This document shows, piece after piece, positions 1 to 10,216 of a stretch of DNA of 64,000 nt. The position numbers were made by a program, and so were the translations under genes. Every line of letters begins with the position of its first letter. Within the stretch, counting starts at the first letter, position 1. Below the pieces are notes generated by a model that searched no databases, was not told the origin of the DNA, and worked only from the letters and a program-made list of their open reading frames with translations. Source of the DNA: Carnegiea gigantea (lineage: Eukaryota; Streptophyta; Magnoliopsida; Caryophyllales; Cactaceae); NCBI GenBank assembly GCA_029747015.1, contig JAKOGI010000333.1:338501-402500 (forward strand), in the 5' to 3' direction.

Positions 1-1500
1 GATCAGCCACAATGTGAAGTTTGAATCAACCCCCCCAAATCATCAAATACAATCGCATCGATATATGAAATGGTTGGAGCTAGTAATGTCTTTAGAACCT
101 CACTGCAGTCATGTGGCACTCGTTACTCATGTGTTTGAAAATGTAGGAAGATTCCTCAATTCTCATTGCATAGATTCAAATCTACCATAAGCTTGATAAA
201 TCTTTTTAATTCGCCATCACAAGTATGCAATACACATTAGACAATCCTAAGGACTTTATGAGCTTGTAACGGGGCCATGGGTAAAGGTAAGGGGAATGAA
301 TATTTTGGAAATATGGAGCTAGAAGTCATAGACTAAAAGCTAAACTCTTACAACGCTCTCATCTAAGGCTCTCCTCAAACCAATACACTTCAATTGTAAA
401 CACATCCCCTTTCACAACCAAACGAAGAGAAGAGAGTTGAAAATCAAATATACTTTTTACAATCTAAACAAGGCCAAGACTCCTTTATTCTTTTTTTTTC
501 CTTTCTTTTCTCCTTCTTTTTTTAATTTTTCTTTTTACTCATAAAATAGTTGGCCAAGGGAATGCGTATCAAACTTCAATTCCAACTCTTTTCTAATATT
601 TGTACAATAAAACAAGGGATCTCTTAAACTTTCATGAACTGACCAACCAAATCCACTTAAAAGACCTCAATGCCCCGTACTAACTCGCAATCAAACTCAG
701 TTTACAAGGATGAAATGCTTCTCCAGTCTTGGCTTAAGGGTTAGATAAAAGTTTGGCGAAAGGTTATGTTCGGAGGTTCTCATCAATGAAGACGGATAAA
801 GTAAAAGAATACCTCAATCATGTCGCCTAATGCATATGTTAAGTGTGATCTTGAATGAGAGTTATAGCAAGTTCTAGAGAAATGATGTTGAGGAAGAGTC
901 GCTCATGAATTAGCAAGAGACTAAATTAATAAATTAGTCTTTAAAAGTTCAAAGCCTCACGAAACATCTACCAAGGTCATACCTAGCTCATTAGGAGACT
1001 CATGCCAAAACTCATATAAAGAATCATGGATTAATCAATTCGTACTCAACAAATGGTCAAAGCATGAAGCTCACTTTTGCAAACTCATTTTTAAAGACTT
1101 TTATTCACAATTGGGCAAATTAAAGGGTTAATCTAAACCAAAGACGTCTACCTAATTTACCAAGTTTATCATCGGAGGATTTTTTTTCCTTTTTTTAAGT
1201 GAATGCATGCTCCCAATAACAAGTCGCTATGGTAATTGAAACTAATCCTAGATGCTGCAAGTAAGAATACCAAGAAAATGCAAAAGCTATAAAAACGAAC
1301 CAAAACTGAAAAGAAATCTAAATATACCTCTAACATACTCTAGCTACATGTGATTAAACCTAAAATGCAACTCTAAATGCAATCATAAACAATATACACA
1401 ATACATACACATGTACACACCAAATCAAATTAAGCCTCAAATGCCATCAATTAACTAAGTAACTCCCTTATGATTGAACAAAGCATTGTCCTCAATATGA
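1..1500 (-). other. Noncoding 3' tail of element D
   Basis: No coding potential seen. The stretch contains T-rich runs (~490-535 and ~1178-1198). It also has several blocks recognisably like the 3' noncoding tail of element C, for example 270-330 against 48018-48080 and 840-965 against 48620-48740. It is transposon tail, not host intergenic DNA. Confidence 0.6.
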
Positions 1501-1559
1501 TCACAGAGGTAGACAAGGGAAAGAGGAGTAACAAGAAGCAATCAGAAGATAGGTAGGGA

Positions 1560-2950
1560 AGGAGGGTGAGGAGGTTGATCATAAGAGATATGCCAATCTC
1601 TCCAGATCTGAAAACAAGCCTTATAGTCCTCAAAATATTGGGTCTGGGCAGCAAGCATCCCATAGAGCTCATCGTACTATTCTTAGACAAAGTCCCAAAA
1701 AGCGGCATTCTCATAGGCAACATAGGCTCGAAGGGACACTTGCTTCTCCTGAATAGACCTAAGGGTGACTTAGACCACTTTAAAGTCCGTGGAGGAAGGT
1801 TGGGAGGAAGAACTAGGGCGCCAAGGTTAGTAGGGGGAGGAGGAGGTACAGGATAGACAACCTGAGCAGCACCAGGTACCTAATGAAAGTTAGCACAGTG
1901 AAGTAAGGTGGTTTGCTCAACATTGGGAAGCGGCAAAAGTCAATCCTCGAGATAAATCCAACACAAACATCAAGCCTTTACTTTGCAAAAATTCATCAAC
2001 TCAAAAGCGGCTTGATCAAGCCACTTGGACCCATAAACCCAATCCTCAGGGTTGGGCTCAACACCTAAGGATCTAGCAATGGTCGTGATTATACCTCAAT
2101 GACAATTCTACCCTTATTGCTGATAACTACACTATATAATTGTCAGGCCAAGAACGCCCCAGGATCAATTCGGACACCATCTAGCATACACGAAAGTTGG
2201 TATAACTCAAACAATCTTGGGACATTAAAACTATCATCCCAAGCAAAGAAACAACAAGCAAGAATATGTTGAGCCACCCAAACCCAAGGGTTCCTAATAT
2301 TAGTGCATTTGGAAGAACTAATGTTGTACCTAAAATCCCCCGAAAGCTCACCCCAAAATGCATTTGGGTTGACTTCACGAGGAATTTGATAACTTGGTAA
2401 GTCCAAGCTAGGTGGAAAACCAAATATGTTGTTAAAGGCACTTAGGTTCAACTCATAAATCTACCCTTACAAATAAAATGAAATATATCTTGCTCGACAT
2501 TGAGGCCCTTGAGTGACCTCAACATGCAAAGTACTTAGAAATTTAAGTGTGACATCAAGATATGTATGGTCTTTCATTTCATAAAGTGCCGCATACCCCC
2601 CATGCAAATAAACACCTTATGTCATCTAACAATCCCAAATAGCCCAACAATTCCTCATCATAATAACGGGTTGCCACAATAATTCTTTTAGTCAAGCAAT
2701 TATATCGAGCAATATGTTCGGGGTTAATCAAACCAAGGGGATGAGGAACATTACCTCGGATCCGTGCATTGGTGGAAGTGCGGGAGCTTCATTGAGTCTA
2801 TGGTGGCGCTTGGCTAGATGCCCCCACCTCCTTAATATTCCTTTGTCTCTTGTTGGGTGTTGTGGGTGTAAAAATGCGAGAAATTGGAACAAAAACCTCA
2901 AGAATGAGATATAAGAAAGGAAAGGGAAGAATTTATGTGAAAAAGATGAG
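1560..2950 (-). pseudogene. Decayed env-position ORF of Athila-like element D
   Basis: The best-preserved piece is a minus-strand frame at 2143-2451. It holds a run of the type NPNAFWGELSGDFRY followed by VAQHILACCFFAWDDS and ending SCMLDGVRIDPGAFLA. The same order of motifs occurs in the intact 587-residue ORF of element C (there RMFNDLLRLP, NVNLRYLQRL, IFSRNDTQDG, CALSGTPIDTGAFI). The rest of the frame is broken by stops and shifts. The ORF belongs to the plant 'Athila ORF' group found after pol. It is called env-like by position only, and no membrane segment or signal peptide is seen. Not functional. Confidence 0.6.
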
Positions 2951-3343
2951 AAGTTTGAGGTCGAAAACGATGGTTATGGGGGAAGGGTGAAAGGAAGATG
3001 AATAGGGGAAAGAAAATGTAGAAGAAGATGACTTAGGTGTGAAAAATCATAAATTTAGGGAGAGGAGAAGAGTTAGAGTAAAAATTGAGTGTTTTAAAAA
3101 GAAATTTGGAAGAAAAAGGTGAGGAATTGAAAGTGTAACAATGGAGGGTTTAGAGAGGGAAAGTGGGAGATAGAGAGACAAAGCCACGAGGAAGAAGATG
3201 AAAAGGGGAAGGAAAGGTTTCCATGGTCAAAAACCCTTGACCGCGGCCTACAACTGGCCACCACGGTTTGTGGGAGACACTACAGTCTGACCGTGGTGAC
3301 TACTGGCAGAATTTTTCTTTGGACAAGGCAGGTATGCTATGGA

Positions 3344-3361
3344 CCGTATTTTGAAATACGG
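3344..3361. repeat. Perfect 8-bp-arm inverted repeat in the D spacer
   Basis: CCGTATTT and AAATACGG are separated by TG. It lies in the spacer between pol end and env-position ORF, the same place where element C carries a cluster of GC-rich palindromes. Confidence 0.75.
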
Positions 3362-3559
3362 CCAACCCGTGGCATATCAAAAAAATATTGACTAATTAAA
3401 AAATTGACCACGGCCTGTATTGATGAATACTGATGGTCTGTGGTGTCATCTGTCAAGAACTACTGAACACTCTTGCCCCCCTTTTTTTTGTTTCCTTCTT
3501 TTTCTCTTTTCTTTTTGGAAGTAGAAACTATCGAAAGATAAGATGAAAGCAATTAAAGG

Positions 3560-3760
3560 ACTAAAGTTGCCTCCCAAGAAGCGTTCATTTAAAGTCAAGA
3601 GTTTGACCTTGATTCTATGTGCACTCGAGATCGGTGAAAATATAGGCATCATGTTTGTTGCGAACCATGAAATTGTAATCTTTCAACTGAAGGTACCACC
3701 TCAGACACTCAGGTAGGAGGTCCTTCGTCATCACCAAGTGACGTCATAATGTATTATCAA
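3560..3760 (-). pseudogene. C-terminal end of Athila-type pol in element D
   Basis: The minus strand reads through a short stretch ending in a TLLGRQL-like sequence, encoded by the CTTCTTGGGAGGCAAC motif at ~3570-3587. The same DNA motif stands at the end of the vestigial pol region of element C (~51786-51803). The integrase core itself is not present. Only the last ~60 codons survive, with stops. Confidence 0.45.
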
Positions 3761-3819
3761 TGTATAGGACAAATCAATAACATGGTCTACCAGACAGGCC
3801 ACTATCATCATGTTCAATT

Positions 3820-4488
3820 CCATTGCCGATCACAGAGCTCATGACTGACTCAACCACAGGGTACAAAGTGTTATCGTTCATGAATTATACCGCAGGATAC
3901 AATTAGATTTAGATGGCACCGGAAGATCAATAGGTCACAACCTTATACACACGTAAATGCATTTTTTGCTATAAAGTGATGCCTTTTGATCTTAAGAATG
4001 CATGAGCAACTTACCAAAGGGCAATGCAAACAATTTTTGATAATATACTCGACAAGATAATCAAGTGCTATGTCGACGATTTGCTGGTCAGGTCTAAAAA
4101 GAGGGCGGATCACATATAAGATGTTCAGCTAATCTTCAAGTGATTATGATGATGCCAGTTGAAGATGACTACACTTAAGTGTGCATTTTGTGCCACCTTT
4201 GAAAAGTTCTTGGGTGTCATCATTCATCACAGACGAATTGAGATAGACCAGTTGAAGACCAAAGCAATCCAAGAGATGTCTGAGCCTAAGAATGTCAAGG
4301 AGCTTCACGAATTTCAAGCTCGCTTGGCATGGATCCGAAGATTCATCTCAAATCTTGCAGAACGTTGATGCACCATTTGAGTAGGACGAGTCATGTCACA
4401 CGGCTTTTGAAAAAATAAAGAAATATTTGTCCCATCCTCCGATGTTAAGGGCACCAATCCCTAGCAAACCTCTCGTAATGTACATTGC
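3820..4488 (+). pseudogene. Ty3/gypsy reverse transcriptase-RNase H remnant (element A, left part)
   Basis: Plus-strand frames read STTGYKVLSFMNYTAGYN, YKVMPFDLKNA and then CYVDDLLVRSKKRADH with the catalytic YVDD at 4069-4080. A connection region follows (KFLGVIIHHRRIEIDQLKTK at ~4205-4265) and then the start of RNase H (LSHPPMLRAPIPSKPLVMYIA, to 4486). Stops and at least one frameshift (~4370) break it. The frame is cut at 4488 by the 5' LTR of element B and resumes at 37741. Gag, protease and the RT N-terminus are missing. The YVDDLLV form and flanking residues are typical of plant Ty3/gypsy polyproteins; the lineage is not resolved. Confidence 0.8.
4484..4488. repeat. Target-site duplication ATTGC, left of element B
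   Basis: ATTGC directly precedes B's 5' LTR and recurs directly after its 3' LTR at 37741-37745. The RNase H reading frame of element A continues across the two flanks. Confidence 0.9.
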
Positions 4489-5906
4489 TATTAAACCAAG
4501 AATTATAAAATTTTTATACCCTTTTATTATCTATGATTTGCTTGCAATAAATTCTTAAATTACGATTGCTTTGTTTATTTTGTATGAATTGGAAAAATTG
4601 GGGAAAAGATGAATAATTTGTTCAAAATGAAGCTTGGATCAAGTGAGAAATGAAAAAGGAAGAAAAGGAAGCCAAAAAACAAAAAAATAAGGCAGAACGA
4701 AGCCTAATGCCTTGGCCCAGACCTGCTTTATGCCTCCTCCCTCTTTTCTCTCTCTTGGACCAAGTGAAGCCCAACATAGAGGCCCAGTTGGTCACCTCTT
4801 CCCTTCTTCCTTCTTAGCTCTGTCATTCTCTCTCAGACGGGCCTGCCCGTTCTCCTGTTTCCCTGCGGCCTAGAGGCCTAAATGCTCCTCTATTTCCCAA
4901 TGCCCCTCAGCTCCCTCTTCTTTCTTTCCCTGATTACAGGCTTATTTGTAAGACACGGCCCATTCCATGCCTTGCACAGTCCCAAGGGAGCCTAGTCTTC
5001 CCCCTTCTCACTTAAAGTCCATGTGTATGGCACGTGACCTCTGACCTCCTTCCCCCTTGGCATGATAGCTGCTTCTTCTTCTCTCTCCTCTTTACACCCA
5101 TTACTCGAAAAGACCAGGCAGTCTCAGCCTCCATCTCTATAACGCAGCCATCTCTCTTCCTTCATTTCCAATTAACATCATCATTGTTTTGGCAATTTCA
5201 AGGAATTATTTTAGAGAATTAATGGAAGTGATGAAGAGGCGGATTGGAGATATAAAAAAAATGGAGGAGCCAGAGAGAGAGGAATCGAGGATAGATAGTA
5301 GAGAGCAGTACCATATAGATTGTCTTAATCTCGAATTTTTGTTTTTTTCCCCCCAATTTGTCAGTTTCATCTTTAGGTTCAGTATCAGATTTGGCGTAAT
5401 TTGGCTTTTGGGTTGTTAATTTGTAAGTGGGATTTCGGGTAGCAGTTGTGTTGCAAGTCAATGATTCAGGCTTCGAGTTGATTTCGAGCTGCTTCCCCTG
5501 TCACGCATTTCTGGTTCTTTTGAGTCCCTGTTTAGATTTGGGACTTCGTTCTGGTTGCTTGGATTTGCAAGGTGATGTTATTTTATATTGAGTTCAAATG
5601 GTCAATTAAGAGACTCACCCATTTGTCAAGTCCTTTTCTTCAGTTTTAACAAACTTTGACTGAGGTTTATGACATTGATGTGCTTGTGCCACGAGACAGT
5701 TATGATTTTTTTTTTTTTTTTTGTAGATGATAGTTTAGTTTTCCATTTGACTTAAATGTTTGGTAATCAGCTTAATTTAGTTTGTATTAATTTTGATTAC
5801 ATGTTAACATATACGACTTAGTAAACCAATTTCACAATCCGTGTCCATGGATCGACACTCATAAGTGTTTCAATGATAAAACCATGTACTTGCAGAATTC
5901 ACAACA
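4489..5906 (+). repeat. 5' LTR of element B (1418 bp)
   Basis: Aligns end to end by eye with 36356-37740. It begins TATTAAA where the other copy has TGTTAAA, so the first TG dinucleotide has mutated, and it ends ACAACA. A 17-base T run lies near 5707-5724. The predicted small ORFs inside are not supported as genes. Confidence 0.92.
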
Positions 5907-5912
5907 AGTTTT

Positions 5913-5930
5913 TAGCACCATTGCCTGGGA
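5913..5930 (+). promoter_or_regulatory. Primer-binding site of element B
   Basis: TAGCACCATTGCCTGGGA lies 6 bases after the 5' LTR. It resembles the TGGCGCCGTTGCCGGGGA site of Athila-group gypsy elements with G/C to A/T changes. That site is usually described as matching a plant aspartate tRNA 3' end. Element C carries a nearly intact form (54464-54481). Confidence 0.8.
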
Positions 5931-6778
5931 TAGTTTTACGAAATTTGGTTGCGTTGAGTCATTTCAATCATTTTCATTTTACTTTAACAATTGTGATATT
6001 TTGTTTTCATTGAATTTTTATTTAGTTTTAGTCATTTAGTTTAGATTATTTTGATTTTTGAATTAAGTTAGTATTTTGATTTTTGTTTAGATTAATTTCA
6101 TTTTGATTTTTAGAGGTCATTTATTGCTGGAAAAAACAGGACTAACCAAACTTAGTTTACGTGCAACAAAAGAGGCGGAACTAAATGGAAAAATAAAGAA
6201 GCAACATCAATGCAGGATTTTGATGAATTTCAAATTCTGTTAGAATTTTTTGGAACATTTTTTATGTGATTTTTGCTGTGCTGATATTTTTTATGGATTC
6301 AGTATAATTTTTAGAGTCTGTGTGAATTTGTTTTGTAGTTTTTGCTACTATCAGAAATTTTATGTGAAGTTTGGAACTAATATTTTGCTATTAATATTCT
6401 ACAAGCTCAGGGACCAAAAAAAATTCCAAAAACATATATTCATATCTCTTGTGATTGTGTTGAATTTACTTGTATAGGGTTTTGATTTTAGGAGTTTTAT
6501 TTTTAATTTTAATTTTATTTTTAGATTTGGCATTTTTAGGGCTAGTTTATTTTCTACCTTCTTTTACTTTATTGGTGTTTTTTGTTTTTGTGATTATTCT
6601 AGGGTTGCATTACTTTCTGTTTTTATTTTGTTTTTAGGTTTCATTCAGTTTTTGATTTTGTTTTGTGTTTTAGAAGAAATAGAATAGAAAAATTCAAAAT
6701 CCAAAAAAATTTAGAAAAGATAAAAAAGACCAAAAATATATCCTTCGGTGAAGGTGTGGGATTTAAATGACTGGGTCA
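5931..6778 (+). other. Leader of element B before the E1 insertion
   Basis: T-rich noncoding stretch between B's PBS and the E1 target site, with many TTTTGATTTT-like runs. No gene is supported. It corresponds to the 5' untranslated leader before B's gag, which resumes at 17956. Confidence 0.6.
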
Positions 6779-6783
6779 GAGAC
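6779..6783. repeat. Target-site duplication GAGAC, left of E1
   Basis: GAGAC precedes the E1 5' LTR and recurs right after its 3' LTR at 17951-17955. Confidence 0.92.
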
Positions 6784-8390
6784 TGTTGAACTAACTGTAT
6801 AAAGTTTTGATGATAACAAATCCAAGTGTAGCATACTTGCTTGAGTAATGTTGTTCCAAACAAGCTCTCCAAACAGGTCCTACACAGTTGTTTGTATTGA
6901 TCCTACTTACCTATTCTGTCTACTAAATGTTGAGAACAAGTTTTAAGAACAGGTTCCAAGCTTCAGTGACACAAAGATCAGCACACAACAAATCTCGACA
7001 ACAGCTGACTAAGTCTTAAAGACCAAGTTCCTACATTCAGCGATACAAGATCACCCGAGTAATCAAGGTGACCAAGGTGTTTGGAGTTGCACATCCATCC
7101 TCGACAAGATGACTAATTCTTACAACAAGAAGTCTCGATTTGATTTAGGTTTTATCTTTTAGATTCTTGTTAATATGCCAATCTTGAAAGTCTCAATCTA
7201 ACACTTCTTGAAACGGTTTTCGAGATTTGCTTCAGAACACCATTTCCAAACAACCCTGCAAACAGGGTGCCTAGGGTGTTCCTGAAACTGCAGCGGCCAC
7301 ATCCGTTTTACCTAAAAATTTCTTTTGGTTGGCTGGCTGCTCTAAGAATCCTTTTATGAAATCCTAGGCTGATTAGTTAAGTCCTAAAAAGATTATTATT
7401 TATTATATATATGTAGCAGATTGCAAAACCATTTTTGCTAGAGATTTTTTTCAAAATCCGAAAAATCTTTATTCCTTATTTTTAGGCCATGATTGATTCA
7501 AATTTTGAAATCAAGATTTTTATCCTTTTTTGGGCTAAATTACACGGCTATATTAAGTGGCTAATCCGTTTTTATCCCGCGAGTATCAAATCCCTATATT
7601 TTAGGAGAATCTTATCTTCTTTGTTCCTAGCCGTTGAAAATCTGAAGAAATCTTCTAAGCTGCTAAAATCAGAAGATTTTTCTATCTTTTTTGAAGGAGT
7701 TAGCCGTTGGGTTTGCTTGTCTAAATAAGAAAATCTTTTCACTCCTTTCGGCAGAGATACACAAGGGAAAAATTGGTTTCTTTCACAAACACATTGAGAT
7801 TTCTGGAGCTACATTTCAAAAGAAAAAACCGTGACAAGATTGTGCAAAAATTGAGCTTTCAAAACTATTGGCATACTAAGACTTCATTGTACCTTACATC
7901 TGCTTAAGTCAGAAGCACCCCAGTAAGGTGTTTTGTATCCTTGATCTCAGATCAAAAGTGAGTGAGTGTGTCCTTAGTCGTGTGGACTTTGGACGTGTCC
8001 AATCTAGAGAGATTTGGATGTGGTGTAACCTGTCTTAGAGAAGAAGGTTACGTGGGTTACAAATTGTAACAAGGAGTGTTACTTTTGTAACGTGTTCAGC
8101 CCGTTAGTGAAGTGGTTAAATCCTACACGAGGTAGGTCGTGGTTTTTCACACCTCAATTGGGCTAGAGGTGTTTTCCATGTAAAAATCGTGTGTGCTTTA
8201 TTTCCGCATTTATCTACTTGATTTTCGCTTCTGAACCAATCGGGAACAGCCGCTGCAAAGGCCCAAGATTGTTCGTCATTCAGAAACAGTCTCTGCAATC
8301 AAGGTCTAAGGCTGTTTGTCAGTAAATAGGCGAAAATCGGACACCACAATTCACCCCCCTCTTGTGGTCGTGTGCTCTTAGAATTCAACA
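6784..8390 (+). repeat. 5' LTR of E1 (1607 bp)
   Basis: Matches 16341-17950 over its full length with about 2% differences by eye. Terminal inverted repeats TGTTGAA / TTCAACA. AT-rich TATA-like runs occur (e.g. ~7400-7415), but I cannot single out a promoter with confidence. Confidence 0.95.
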
Positions 8391-8392
8391 AG

Positions 8393-8404
8393 TGGTATCA
8401 GAGC
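8393..8404 (+). promoter_or_regulatory. Primer-binding site of E1 (initiator Met tRNA)
   Basis: TGGTATCAGAGC lies two bases after the LTR end. This is the standard initiator-methionine tRNA primer site of plant copia elements. Confidence 0.95.
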
Positions 8405-8446
8405 AGGTTCTCTTCTAAAAGGTTAACACCTTGTGAGATTCTGAAA

Positions 8447-10204
8447 ATGAGTGCACCACGAGGCATACTTGAGGGCCAATCCATCACTCGACCGCCTTAT
8501 TTCAATGGCCAACACTACAGTTGATGGAAGAACAGGATGGAGAACTATATACAAGCTGAAGATTACGAGTTATGGATGCTCATCAAGAACGAGCCCCTTG
8601 TTCCCACGAAAGTTTTTAAAGATGAAAAAAAGGTTCCCAAAGATCCTACTGAATATGATGCTGAGAATTACAAGAAAATGGAAAAGAATGCCAAGGCCAA
8701 GAAACTTTTCTATTTTGGCCTAGGATCCGATGAATATACTCGCATCTCAGAATGTGAGTCAGCTTAAGAAATATGGAATGCTTTACAAGTAGCTCATGAA
8801 GGAACAAGTCAAGTCAAACAATCACGCATTGAGTTACTCATGAGACAATACGAGTTGTTTGATATGGGTGATCATGAGAATGTGATGGATATGTATACCT
8901 GCTTCACTCACATAACAAACGAGTTAAAATCCCTGGGGAAATCCTTCACCACTGAAGAGTTGGTAAGGAAAATTCTAAGGATTTTGCCTCGATCATGGGA
9001 AGCCAAGGTAACAGCCATCCAAGAAGCCAAAGACATGAATAAGATCACCCTAGACGATTTGATTGGTAATCTCCAAACATACGAACTGAGAAAAAATTTT
9101 CAACAGAAAGAGGAGATGAAGAAAGATCGAGGACTTGCCTTAAAAGCACAAGAAGATGATGATTCTGATCTTGAGGAAGAAGAGATGGCTATGATGACTC
9201 AAAAGTTCAAGAAATTCTTCAAGAAAGTCAAAGAAAACAACAAAAGGAAGGATTTCAACAAAACCAGAAACACCCCCCGAGAACAGTTTACTGGGTGTTT
9301 CAAATGTGGCAAAACAGACCACATAGTGAAAAACTGTCCCTTACTTCGAGAAGAGCAAGAGCACGAACACCCCAGGAAACAAGGTAGAAAACAAGCTGCA
9401 AACAGTTCTGGGAAACGATTCTCGAAAGCAATGCTGGCTGCCTGGGGTGACTCCTCTGAAGATGAAGAAGAGTCTGAAACTGATGAAGGTGCTGTAGCTC
9501 TCATGGCACAAAGTGACACGGATTCAGATGATGAGTCAACAAACAGCCTTACTGATCTCAAGAACAAGGTACGTGGTCTCAATAAGGCAACTCTTGAAGA
9601 ATTGTTGTATTCATTAATGGATACTTGTGCAGAATTGAAAAGAGATGTCCGAGACCTAGAACTAGAAAATGAGATCCTTAAGAGTGAAAAACTCGAGGTT
9701 GAAAAGAAAATATCCTTTTTACACCAAAACTTCAAGGAATCCTTGATCTTGAAAGAAGAGACTCACTCTGTTACTTTAGCCAAAGCAGAAAAGGAATCCC
9801 TAGAGTTGAAAGAAAAGGTTGAGTCCTTACTTGCTGAAAACAAGAACCTGTTGGCGAAAATAAAAAAATTGGAATCTGATCTCGCCACAAACAGGCTATG
9901 GAACAAGTCCTCAAAAGCGCTTGAATGGCTAAACACTCACCACAGTTAAAATAAAAAGGGACTAGGTTTTGCTCCTAAAAGGACCTCTTACCCAGTCAAT
10001 AGAAAATATGTTGGATTACCTGAAAATATTGTTTGCTTTCATTGTGGTAAAACCGGTCATTATCGATACACTTGTCCTTCAAGAAGGTATGCCATTGAAA
10101 GAAATGAAGGTTATGTAAAACAAATCTGGATTAGGAAAGATGAGATTTATCTGTCTAAAAGAATGGGACCCAAGTGGATCTGGGTTCCCAAAACTAACCC
10201 TTGA
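8447..10204 (+). pseudogene. gag: E1 gag polyprotein with two zinc knuckles, decayed by stops
   Basis: Starts at the ATG at 8447 (MSAPRGILEGQSITRPPYF). A copia-type Gag core follows (YFGLGSDEYTRISECESA, ~8710-8767; then SRIELLMRQYELFDMGDHEN), then a CCHC knuckle CFKCGKTDHIVKNC at ~9296-9337. An acidic, long alpha-helical coiled-coil-like region spans ~9540-9930, and a second knuckle CFHCGKTGHYRYTC sits at ~10034-10075. Gag should form the capsid-like particle and bind RNA. In-frame stops are TGA at 8522 (TGG in E2), TAA at 8765, TAA at 9947 and the shared TGA at 10202; no frameshift is present. The two knuckles standing about 245 residues apart is unusual for copia Gag in general. Non-functional as it stands. 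Confidence 0.88.
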
Positions 10205-10216
10205 TTTGTTTTGCAG
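10186..10216 (+). promoter_or_regulatory. E1 gag-pol junction: shared TGA within a splice-acceptor-like sequence
   Basis: After the PKTNP codons comes an in-frame TGA (10202-10204), then a T-rich tract and TTGCAG followed by G at 10217. Upstream stands ACTAAC, a plant branch-point-like motif. The element E2 has the same arrangement at 23907-23937. Either a readthrough/recoding stop or a 3' splice site would fit. Not experimentally supported. Confidence 0.45.

Larger units (their letters stand above)
1..3790 (-). mobile_element. Remnant 3' half of an Athila-like Ty3/gypsy element (element D)
   Basis: Read on the minus strand this segment has, in order, the end of a pol gene (~3760-3560), a purine-rich and palindrome-rich spacer (~3500-3050), a decayed env-position ORF (~2950-1560) and a long noncoding tail (1500-1). 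The same order occurs in the much better preserved element C at 51840-47540. Several noncoding stretches match C by eye, such as the pol-end motif around 3565-3590 and the tail around 715-990. Neither an LTR nor a PBS is visible, so the 3' LTR should lie left of the window and the 5' half is missing. The right edge, against a plus-strand gypsy RT, is a rearrangement joint I cannot place exactly. Athila-like is inferred from the shared layout. Confidence 0.7.

Noticed and set aside
1566..1856. 96-residue plus-strand ORF in D
   Set aside because: Lies opposite the decayed env-position ORF, with no recognisable motif; most likely a shadow.
9199..9735. 178-residue minus-strand ORF across E1 gag
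   Set aside because: Serine-rich shadow of the acidic coiled-coil region on the plus strand; the similar shadow in E2 follows from the same codons.
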